Source: Gammaproteobacteria bacterium (GTDB lineage Bacteria; Pseudomonadota; Gammaproteobacteria; SZUA-229). Taken from it: a DNA stretch of 34,201 nucleotides. Positions 25,449 through 31,984 of this stretch are shown one piece after another (the first letter of the stretch is position 1; every line of letters begins with the position of its first letter). The stretch spans positions 1-34,201 of the forward strand of contig JAJDNP010000089.1 of the NCBI GenBank assembly GCA_022340645.1, given 5' to 3'. The translations under genes were made by a program, and so were the position numbers. The notes beneath the pieces are model-generated. The model was not told the origin of the DNA and made no database searches. It saw only the letters and a program-made list of their open reading frames with translations.

Positions 25449-26165
25449 ATGAATACCGTGTACGCGCCGATCGCAACAACGACTTCGCTGTCAATTCTAT
25501 TGCACGGTGCGTTTTTTGCTGCGCTACTGCTGCTCCATGATCAGGCGGCCACTACCGGCAGAGGTATAGAGATACAGCTGATCAGTTCAACCATGGTAGC
25601 AGACCAGCAGGAAACAGAAAAATCGCGAAAAAATAGTCATGTCAAACAGCCTGAAGAACCGGCGCATACAGGCGAGGTAGCGGATAATGCGGCTGACAAT
25701 AATCTGAAAAAAGCATCGCCGCACCAGCTGGTCACCTCGTTACCTGCCGACAGGCGGGTAGATGACACAGCGCTCAGCGATAAACCTGCGGTAAAACAAA
25801 AGGCTGCCCGACAACAGCAGCTGGTAAACGATGAAGTCATTGGTGTATCAAGGATTTCGCAGTCAACAAATGCAAAACAGCAACGGCATATGCTTATTGA
25901 GCTGTTGCATAGCTGTATCAGTAATAACAAGGAGTATCCATATCTCGCCAGACGGCAGCGCCGGGAAGGTGTTGCTACCGTTGGTTTTGTTCTGCATCCA
26001 GATGGTACGGTAAAAAATCCACACCTTGTTGCTTCCAGCCATACCGCGATGCTTGATCGAGCTGCCCTGTCAGCGGTGAAACGCATTGCGCCGTTCGCAC
26101 CGGCAGGAGACTACATCGAGCAGGCGGAAGAGTTCCAGATTGATGTTGTCTTTAAACTGCTTTGA
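25449..26165 (+). CDS. tonB: TonB-family energy transducer
   Basis: Protein of 238 residues: an N-terminal membrane anchor (about 12-30, TSLSILLHGAFFAALLLLH), a charged periplasmic spacer (about 40-145) without the usual Pro-Lys/Pro-Glu repeats, and a C-terminal TonB domain (about 150-238) with YPYLARRQRREGVATVGFVL, the DGTVKNPHLVASS strand and LDRAALSAVKRIAPFAP. The chain ends VVFKLL. It starts nine bases after btuB, so it is co-transcribed and likely dedicated to this receptor. ExbB and ExbD genes are not nearby, so the transducer must use motors encoded elsewhere. The low-proline spacer is the only unusual trait. Confidence 0.93.
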   Translation: MNTVYAPIATTTSLSILLHGAFFAALLLLHDQAATTGRGIEIQLISSTMVADQQETEKSRKNSHVKQPEEPAHTGEVADNAADNNLKKASPHQLVTSLPADRRVDDTALSDKPAVKQKAARQQQLVNDEVIGVSRISQSTNAKQQRHMLIELLHSCISNNKEYPYLARRQRREGVATVGFVLHPDGTVKNPHLVASSHTAMLDRAALSAVKRIAPFAPAGDYIEQAEEFQIDVVFKLL

Positions 26166-26186
26166 TGATTCCGTGTTTTTAGCCTG

Positions 26187-26750
26187 ATGGGTAAACGCCT
26201 GACAAAAATCTATACCCGTACCGGCGATGACGGTACCACCGGCATGGCGAACGGGACACGCGTAGCTAAAGATGATTTGCTGGTTCATGCGATTGGCGAG
26301 ATTGATGAATTGAACAGCCAGCTGGCGGTGCTGGCATGCCATGTCCCGGACGGTTTTATTGAAGACGTCCGCATTATCCAGAATGAACTGTTTAATGTCG
26401 GCGCGGAACTCAGTCTGGGGGCGGCCATGCTCAGGCAGGAGCACGTCGACTTGCTGGAACAGTCGCTGGATGTGCTGAATCAGTCTTTGCCCCCGCTTAA
26501 AGAATTTATCCTTCCCGGCGGCGGCCTGGCTGCATCTCACTGCCACGTGGCGCGGGCGGTCTGCCGTCGTGCGGAAAGGTCGCTGGTCGGCCTCGATAAA
26601 CAGGCTGCTTTAAATAAGCATTTAATGGCCTATATCAATCGCCTGTCCGATTACCTGTTCGTACTGGCGCGTGCTATCAGTCAGCAGCAGGGTGAAGACG
26701 AAATATACTGGCAATCAGAAAGGCTGAAAAATAGTACACCTAAAAGCTAA
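26187..26750 (+). CDS. pduO: ATP:cob(I)alamin adenosyltransferase, PduO/MMAB type
   Basis: Makes adenosylcobalamin by moving the adenosyl group of ATP to cob(I)alamin, so it converts the imported vitamin to coenzyme. The 187-residue protein has the family ATP-binding start KIYTRTGDDGTTGMANG (7-23), the RRAER motif (127-131) and NRLSDYLFVLAR (151-162). It is the single-domain PduO type, not the CobA (BtuR) type. The gene follows tonB by 21 bases, so the riboswitch probably controls all three. It has no clear Shine-Dalgarno. Gene symbols vary between genomes for this enzyme (cobO is also used loosely for this family). Confidence 0.95.
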   Translation: MGKRLTKIYTRTGDDGTTGMANGTRVAKDDLLVHAIGEIDELNSQLAVLACHVPDGFIEDVRIIQNELFNVGAELSLGAAMLRQEHVDLLEQSLDVLNQSLPPLKEFILPGGGLAASHCHVARAVCRRAERSLVGLDKQAALNKHLMAYINRLSDYLFVLARAISQQQGEDEIYWQSERLKNSTPKS

Positions 26751-26799
26751 AAAACATTTTCACCACAGAGATACAGAGTACACAGAGAAAAATAATTTT

Positions 26800-27022
26800 C
26801 CGCAAATGAACGCGAATAAACGCAAATACACATAACTATAAAAGCAAAAATTTTACCAATATGTAAAGCAAACCTATTTATTGGTTTTTCATACTGATCA
26901 ATAGCGAAGAATCTTAAACATCAAAACTATGATGATGTAATACTCGTATAATTCTTCACTGTCGTTCAGAATAACAGAGACAAACTAAAACCATATTTGC
27001 GTTTATTCGCGTTCATTTGCGG
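26800..27022. repeat. Foldback repeat with 28-bp perfect arms
   Basis: The left arm 26800-26827 begins CCGCAAATGAACGCGAATAA; the right arm 26995-27022 is its exact reverse complement. An outer imperfect pair (ACACAGAGAAA near 26780-26790, TTTCTCTGTGT near 27034-27044) extends the stem. The interior of 167 bases has no gene. This fills the 330-base gap between pduO and mak. Confidence 0.9.
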
Positions 27023-27069
27023 AATAATAAAAAGTTTCTCTGTGTTTCTTTAGTTAAACGCCTTAGTTT

Positions 27070-27075
27070 TATAAT
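27070..27075 (+). promoter_or_regulatory. Perfect -10 box TATAAT directly before mak; possible leaderless start
   Basis: TATAAT ends six bases before the mak ATG, so transcription should begin at or next to the ATG. No Shine-Dalgarno is present. The -35 region (TTCTTT or similar) is poor. The transcript may be leaderless. Confidence 0.45.
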
Positions 27076-27081
27076 ACAAAT

Positions 27082-27996
27082 ATGACTCGAATTGGAATTG
27101 ACCTTGGCGGCACAAAAATTGAGGGTATTGCTTTGTCAGAAGCAGGCGAGGAACTGTTTCGCCATCGCATCTCCACGCCGCAGGGTGATTATGAAGCCAC
27201 CCTGCAAAGTATTGTCCAGCTGGTAAACAAGATTGAATCCACAATGGCCGAACAGGGCAGCGTTGGTATCTGCACGCCCGGCGCCATATCGCCGGTCAGC
27301 GGCCTGTTGCGCAACTCCAATTCAGTTTGTTTGAATGGCAAATCCATACTTACGGATTTACAGCGGTGCCTGCAAAGAGACATCAGGATAGCGAATGACG
27401 CCAACTGCTTCGCACTTTCCGAAGCGATTGACGGCGCGGGAAAGAATGCGCGCGTGGTATTTGGCGTCATTATCGGCACGGGAACCGGCGCCGGAATTGT
27501 GGTTGACTGCAAAGTGCTGGTCGGTGCAAATGCGATTGCAGGCGAGTGGGGGCATAATCCGCTGCCATGGCCGGAAGCTAATGAATTGCCCGGCGCGGCG
27601 TGCTACTGTGGCAAGTCGGGCTGCATTGAAACCTGGCTGTCTGGTCCCGGGCTTGCCCGTGATCACGCGCTTGTTAACAATACCGGCAGTGATGCGGACA
27701 GCCTTGACGCGAAGGCGCTGGATAAAAAAGCGCAGCGTGGTGATAAAGCCGCCATTGACACTTATATCCGGTACGAAGACCGTATGGCGCGAAGCCTGGC
27801 GCATGTCATCAACATCCTGGATCCCGATGTGATTGTGCTTGGCGGCGGTATGGGCAATATAAAGCGTCTCTATAAAAATGTGCCAAATCTCTGGGGTAAT
27901 TACGTGTTTTCTGATACAGTGAATACAAAATTGTTGGCGCCGGCATATGGCGATTCATCAGGAGTTAGAGGAGCAGCATGGCTGTGGAACAACTGA
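27082..27996 (+). CDS. mak: Fructokinase, ROK family (Mak)
   Basis: Cytoplasmic ROK sugar kinase of 304 residues (E. coli Mak 302). It aligns throughout with E. coli Mak: phosphate motif GIDLGGTK (5-12), IANDANC with the catalytic Asp106, the IIGTGTGAG phosphate-2 loop (130-138), GEWGHNPLPW (154-163) with zinc ligand His158, the zinc cysteines 174, 176 and 181 in CYCGKSGC, ILDPDVIVLGGGMGN, and GDSSGVRGAAWLW near the end. Mak phosphorylates fructose and, more weakly, mannose and glucose; the substrate here is inferred from resemblance. The TATAAT six bases upstream suggests a leaderless mRNA. The last 19 bases overlap rlmG. Confidence 0.92.
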   Translation: MTRIGIDLGGTKIEGIALSEAGEELFRHRISTPQGDYEATLQSIVQLVNKIESTMAEQGSVGICTPGAISPVSGLLRNSNSVCLNGKSILTDLQRCLQRDIRIANDANCFALSEAIDGAGKNARVVFGVIIGTGTGAGIVVDCKVLVGANAIAGEWGHNPLPWPEANELPGAACYCGKSGCIETWLSGPGLARDHALVNNTGSDADSLDAKALDKKAQRGDKAAIDTYIRYEDRMARSLAHVINILDPDVIVLGGGMGNIKRLYKNVPNLWGNYVFSDTVNTKLLAPAYGDSSGVRGAAWLWNN

Positions 27997-29180
27997 ATAC
28001 AGGTCTGGATGCGTTAATGGAAACTTCGTTTGGCTGTTACCAGCTGCAGCGCTATCCCGTACGTAAAAAGACGACCTTAAAAGCCTGGGATGCGGCGGAT
28101 GAATATCTGCTGGATTATCTTTACGATAATGAGCTGCTGCATCGGGATGTTTCGCTGCTGATCGTTAATGACAGTTTTGGCGGCCTGTCTATTCCATTGA
28201 ATCATTATCAGCCAGTGGTGATGACAGATTCCTATTTATCGATGCAGGGCATTTCTGTAAATTTAAAAAACAATAACATCGATTATGATGCTGTCACCAT
28301 AATCAACAGCCTGGAAGCACCGGGCAGTGTTCTCGATGGCCGCTCTGATAACGGCCTGGCCGACGTTGTGCTGATTAAAATTCCTAAAAGCCTGGCGATG
28401 CTGGAAGACCAGCTGCACCGCGTGCGTGCATCTCTCGGCACTTCAACAACAATTATAGCCGGCGGTAAGACAAAGCATATTCACAGTTCGACGCTGGAGC
28501 TGTTTAATAAAATTATCGGCCCAACAACAACGTCATTGGCGCGTAAAAAAGCGCGCCTGATATTCAGTAAGTTTGATGCTGATCTGGTCGTGCCGCAGAA
28601 CCCACATCCCGCTGCATATAAGCTGGATTATCTGCTGGATGGCGAAGATATGGAAATGATTAGCCACGCTGCTGTCTTTTCAAGAGAGAAGCTTGATGCT
28701 GGCACGCGCCTGTTTCTCGACAATCTGCCTGCTGACGAGCGCTATAAAACCATTGTTGATTTAGGCTGCGGTAACGGTGTGCTGGGACTGGTGGCGGCGA
28801 TAAAAAACCCGGCAGCGAACATGATTTTTACCGATGAATCCTATATGGCTGTTGAGTCAGCTATTGATAATTTTTGTGCTGTTTTTGGTGAGACGCGTGG
28901 TGCAGAATTTTTGCAGACAGACTGCCTGTACGGGGTGACGGATAATAGTGTTTCTTTAATATTATGTAATCCGCCTTTCCATCATAATAATGCGATGAAC
29001 GATGACATTGCCTGGCAGATGTTTACCGAATCGAGAACGGCGCTGGAACCGCAGGGTGAACTATGGGTGATTGGTAACCGGCACCTGGCCTATCACGCCA
29101 AGCTGAAACACCTGTTTGGCAACTGTGACGTGGTAGCCAGTGATAATAAATTCACGCTGTTAAAATCGATAAAAATATAG
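27978..29180 (+). CDS. rlmG: 23S rRNA (guanine-N2) methyltransferase RlmG
   Basis: Methylates G1835 of 23S rRNA (E. coli numbering), acting on the free RNA. The 400-residue protein (E. coli 378) has the family's two-part design: an N-terminal pseudo-methyltransferase domain (ADEYLLDYL, IVNDSFGGLS, VLIKIPKSLAMLEDQL, GPTTTSLARKKARLI) and a C-terminal Rossmann domain with the SAM motif VDLGCGNGVLGL (about 260-271) and catalytic NPPFHH (331-336), then FGNCDVVASDNKFTLLKS. A good AGGAG precedes the ATG at 27978, inside the end of mak, so the two are translated together. RsmC is the closest alternative, but the N-terminal sequence points to RlmG. Confidence 0.94.
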   Translation: MAVEQLNTGLDALMETSFGCYQLQRYPVRKKTTLKAWDAADEYLLDYLYDNELLHRDVSLLIVNDSFGGLSIPLNHYQPVVMTDSYLSMQGISVNLKNNNIDYDAVTIINSLEAPGSVLDGRSDNGLADVVLIKIPKSLAMLEDQLHRVRASLGTSTTIIAGGKTKHIHSSTLELFNKIIGPTTTSLARKKARLIFSKFDADLVVPQNPHPAAYKLDYLLDGEDMEMISHAAVFSREKLDAGTRLFLDNLPADERYKTIVDLGCGNGVLGLVAAIKNPAANMIFTDESYMAVESAIDNFCAVFGETRGAEFLQTDCLYGVTDNSVSLILCNPPFHHNNAMNDDIAWQMFTESRTALEPQGELWVIGNRHLAYHAKLKHLFGNCDVVASDNKFTLLKSIKI

Positions 29181-29202
29181 CAGATAACAAAGGAACAAAA
29201 TC

Positions 29203-29769
29203 ATGAGACATTTTATTCTGCCATGGGCAATGCTGGTCACCATCATTTCCGGCTCGATACCGTCTGCTGTAGCAGAGCCCTATATTGGACTGGGCATTGG
29301 TGCTGCCTTTTATAAAGCAGATTTAACCGGGTTAGGCGGCGGTGATCTGGATGACAGCAACACCGGCTCAAAATTCTACGGTGGTTATGCCTTTAATAAG
29401 TATATCGCGGCAGAAGCGGGTATTTATAATTTTGCTGAAGCCAGTGTTAGCAGTTTTCAAACAACACCAGGTGGTCCTATATCCAGTGCCGCGGCCAGCA
29501 TGAAAGGAGTTGGCGCCTATGCAGTAGGCACATATCCGGTCAACAGGGAGCTCAGCTTCATGGCAAAAGTGGGCTTGCTGAACTGGGATGCAGACCTGCG
29601 TGTTGACAATACAACCGCCACGAATGACGGTACCAATGCCGCTTTCGCCATCGCGGTCTCGTTTGCATTCACCAGGGAGATGCTGGCCACGGCAGAGTGG
29701 GAGTATTTCGATTCAGACAACCCGCAACTGTCTCTGATATCCGCCGGCTTTCGCTTTAATTTCAGGTAA
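29203..29769 (+). CDS. Small outer-membrane beta-barrel protein
   Basis: Protein of 188 residues with a signal peptide (about 1-24, ending SAVAEPYIG) and then alternating beta strands (YIGLGIGAAFYKADL, FYGGYAFNKYIAAEAGIYNF, FMAKVGLLNWDADLRV, AFAIAVSFAFTREMLATAEWEYF) ending SAGFRFNFR, an aromatic-rich end of an outer-membrane porin-like barrel of about eight strands. It resembles the OmpA-like/OmpX-type transmembrane domain (Pfam PF13505 class), without a peptidoglycan-binding domain. Function unknown; it may be a surface or stress protein. AAGGA about eight bases upstream supports the start. It lies 22 bases after rlmG and may be co-transcribed. Confidence 0.85.
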   Translation: MRHFILPWAMLVTIISGSIPSAVAEPYIGLGIGAAFYKADLTGLGGGDLDDSNTGSKFYGGYAFNKYIAAEAGIYNFAEASVSSFQTTPGGPISSAAASMKGVGAYAVGTYPVNRELSFMAKVGLLNWDADLRVDNTTATNDGTNAAFAIAVSFAFTREMLATAEWEYFDSDNPQLSLISAGFRFNFR

Positions 29770-29782
29770 TAGTTAAAAACGT

Positions 29783-29954
29783 TTAGTCCGCGAATAACGC
29801 GAAAGTCGCAATGAAAACATTTTTAGTCCACAGATGAACGCAGATAAACACGGATTTTAAAAACCAGAATTGTTTTTATTTGTGTTCATCTGTGGACAAT
29901 AATTTTTAGCTTTTGATTTTTATAATTTGAATATTCGCGTTTTTTGCGGACTAA
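29783..29954. repeat. Nested double foldback between convergent genes
   Basis: The outer arms are TTAGTCCGCGAATAACGCG (from 29783) and ATTCGCGTTTTTTGCGGACTAA-like (29933-29954), pairing with two or three mismatches. The inner arms are GTCCACAGATGAAC (29826-29839) and its exact complement GTTCATCTGTGGAC (29884-29897). It fills the gap between the plus-strand barrel gene and the minus-strand trmH gene and may terminate both, but no T-tract typical of an intrinsic terminator is obvious. Confidence 0.8.
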
Positions 29955-29982
29955 TATTTTTTTGTTTTTTAAGTCAGTGAAT

Positions 29983-30555
29983 TCACATTTGCCTGGTGAT
30001 TTCAAAACAGGCAATACTGGCCGCTGATATTACGTTCATTGATGAATTGCTGCCGTACATGGGGATATGCACTGTTATATCTGACAATGACAGCAGCGAT
30101 TTGCTAACCCCGCTATTTTCCGAACCCAGAATGAGGCAGACGGGCTGTTTGTTTTTCAGCGCGGCATTAAATTCTTCCGAGCTAATTGCGATGCTGGAAC
30201 TGGTGATCTCAAGCGAGACGACGAGCGAGCCGGTACTTTTCAGTTTTGAGACGATGGCTTCGGCGCCAGGCTGGTATTCATAATCAACATATTTTTCTGT
30301 CGATCGTGATGTTTTGTTAATTTTTGCACTCGGAAGCGCCGGCGTGTCGCCGCAAAGATATAACTTTTTTATGCCCAGTGCGTCACACAGGCGAAACAGG
30401 CTGCCGACATTGAGCGGACTGTTTAAATCGTTGGCAATAATAATTAGCGGGAATTTGTTATTCCCCGCCTGATGGTCACTATGTGTTAGCTGGATATTTT
30501 TTTGCATATAAAAGTTCTGCTGCATGTGCCGAACAATAACACCGCTGCTGCGCAT
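29983..30555 (-). CDS. TrmH-family (SPOUT) RNA methyltransferase
   Basis: Predicted SAM-dependent 2'-O-ribose methyltransferase of tRNA or rRNA, 190 residues. The three SPOUT motifs are visible: motif 1 NDLNSPLNVGSLFR (42-55), motif 2 LILGSENSGVS (141-151), and motif 3 IPMYGSNSSMNVISAASIACFEI-like (164-186, with SMNV and the catalytic-knot Asn). It lacks an N-terminal substrate-binding extension, so it is a minimal TrmH-type enzyme; the substrate cannot be read from sequence. ATG 30555 opens the frame; ATGs at 30525 and 30507 are possible alternatives, because the first 16 residues look unconserved. It is the last minus-strand gene before the nested foldback. Confidence 0.87.
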   Translation of the reverse strand: MRSSGVIVRHMQQNFYMQKNIQLTHSDHQAGNNKFPLIIIANDLNSPLNVGSLFRLCDALGIKKLYLCGDTPALPSAKINKTSRSTEKYVDYEYQPGAEAIVSKLKSTGSLVVSLEITSSSIAISSEEFNAALKNKQPVCLILGSENSGVSKSLLSLSDITVHIPMYGSNSSMNVISAASIACFEITRQM

Positions 30556-30621
30556 GGCTATACCCCTGTAGGAGCGGTGTCATTCCGCGAATAACGCTGA
30601 TGTTTATAAAACCGTTATCAG

Positions 30622-30963
30622 CTAAAAGAACCAGCTTTCAAGATTCGCCACCGGCTGTTCGCTTTGAAGCTGTTTCAGCCCTTTTGAACAGCGAATAATC
30701 ATCCACACAAAAGTGAACATTAGAATAAAGACACCAATGTTAATGCCAAGCGTTATCAAGCCAATGGCGAGATAAAGTAAGCCAATCCAGTAGGTGCGAA
30801 TCTGGAAGCGGTAGTGGGTTTGCAGCCAGTCAGCCGATTCATCTTTGAATACATAAGCCATGATCAGCCCAATGATCCCGGTAATGCCGACGATAGTGCT
30901 GACGATCAAAAGTATATAAATAAGTTTTGCTGTTGATGCCGTGTTTTTTTGTGCGGGATTCAT
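30622..30963 (-). CDS. Small membrane protein, DUF4870-like (COG3671 type)
   Basis: Inner-membrane protein of 113 residues with three predicted helices: about 12-36 (AKLIYILLIVSTIVGITGIIGLIMAY, read in pieces), 56-77, and 82-93 into a basic end. The conserved WLQTHYRFQIRTYWIGLLY stretch and the third helix ending WMIIRCSKGL match the widespread uncharacterised COG3671/DUF4870-like family. Function unknown. The ATG at 30963 is chosen over a TTG three bases upstream. It lies 27 bases downstream of the VOC gene and 66 bases upstream of trmH, all on the same strand. Confidence 0.75.
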   Translation of the reverse strand: MNPAQKNTASTAKLIYILLIVSTIVGITGIIGLIMAYVFKDESADWLQTHYRFQIRTYWIGLLYLAIGLITLGINIGVFILMFTFVWMIIRCSKGLKQLQSEQPVANLESWFF

Positions 30964-30990
30964 CAAATCTCTGTTGTTAACTGATTGGCA

Positions 30991-31398
30991 TTAATTATTC
31001 CGGGCCGGCCAGATTATTTCAATACGGTTGCCACTGGGTTCATAAAATATCATGTGTTTTGCAGGGCCGCCACGTAATAATTCGGGTGTGAACTCGATTT
31101 TCAAGTCGTGGGCTTTTATCTTCTGATAACAGGTGTTGAGTGCTTCTTCGGTATCAACCATGAAAGCGACATGATGCAGGCCTATATGGTTTTTGTCAAA
31201 AATGGGGGGATGGAGCAGCTTTGATTGCCACAGGGTTACCATAACCTTGCCGTCGCTGACAAAAATCGCGGGGTAACCGTCATCACGTCTGACTTCCTGC
31301 CAGCCCAGGCACTCGGTAAAAAATGCAGCTGAATCTTCCAGCTTATTCACGGTAAGTCCAATATGATGGCATCCATTAGTCAATGCGGTATTGTTCAT
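30991..31398 (-). CDS. VOC-family protein (glyoxalase-like)
   Basis: Protein of 135 residues in the vicinal oxygen chelate fold, two beta-alpha-beta-beta-beta units. The first unit begins GCHHIGLTVNKLEDSAAFF with possible metal ligand His12; GLHHVAFMVD carries a second histidine (His76) and NRIEIIW Glu127 a third. These are glyoxalase I-like ligand positions, but the substrate is not inferable and lactoylglutathione lyase activity should not be assumed. The start at ATG 31398 gives a family-like N-terminus; ATG 31404 and TTG 31419 are alternatives. The next gene downstream is a small membrane protein. Confidence 0.85.
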   Translation of the reverse strand: MNNTALTNGCHHIGLTVNKLEDSAAFFTECLGWQEVRRDDGYPAIFVSDGKVMVTLWQSKLLHPPIFDKNHIGLHHVAFMVDTEEALNTCYQKIKAHDLKIEFTPELLRGGPAKHMIFYEPSGNRIEIIWPARNN

Positions 31399-31984
31399 GG
31401 TCATTCGTTTTACAGCCAAGTATGTATTCTCGTATTGTGTTTGTTAGAGGACAGTTAATTTCAAATAAGTTGACTGCGGCTGTCAATAGTTTGTTACAGA
31501 AAGGGAACTCGCTGCCAATACACATGGCCAAAATTAAATATGCAATTTTTCTAATAAAGGTCTAAAATCGACGTTTCGTCTGACTTCGGCTCACAACACA
31601 ATACACCGGTAACCTGCAAGGTTGGTCTGGATCATGTGGCAGAGCCTACTGGTTTACTAGGGCCTGTTAACACTAATTAAATTATCACTGTCGGTGCCAT
31701 TTTTTTGTCCAATAAGACGGAAAGAGTGCCGTGTAGTTATTCTACTCAAACGATTGACAACGCAGTTGGGCGGAAATATGGCCCCGACCCTCCGGGTTGT
31801 GGTTGGAAAAGTGCCACTCGGCGTTGTTCGTCGTTTATTTGGAAGGGCCAAACTGCACTCCTCACGCCTTGATTGTCGCTTTTTCAATCACAACAGTGAC
31901 TTTTAATTAGTGTTAACAGGCCCTAAATCAGGTAAACATGGCGCTGCCAACCACTCCTTTTTGATTTCACTTCCGGGTAAAAAC
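31399..31984. other. Gene-free stretch upstream of deaD, mostly a MITE-like element
   Basis: No gene is supported. 31420-31657 shows nothing recognisable except the short dyad AACCTGCAAGGTT near 31610. From 31660 to 31923 a MITE-like element fills the stretch. DeaD genes often carry a long cold-shock leader, which could lie here. Confidence 0.5.
31660..31923. mobile_element. MITE-like element, 264 bp, ends GGGCCTGTTAACACTAAT
   Basis: The 22-base inverted ends begin GGGCCTGTTAACACTAAT; the right end is the exact complement. Both are flanked by TA (31658-31659 and 31924-31925), which fits a TA target duplication, as in IS630/Tc1-type transposons, though the flanking TA may also be part of the ends. 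The interior is 220 bp and codes for no recognisable transposase; two frames of about 70 codons overlap it on opposite strands and look meaningless. It lies 61 bases before the deaD ATG. Confidence 0.82.

Noticed and set aside
31657-31906. Two frames of about 70 codons on opposite strands within the MITE-like element
   Set aside because: They begin and end within the inverted ends and show no transposase motif.
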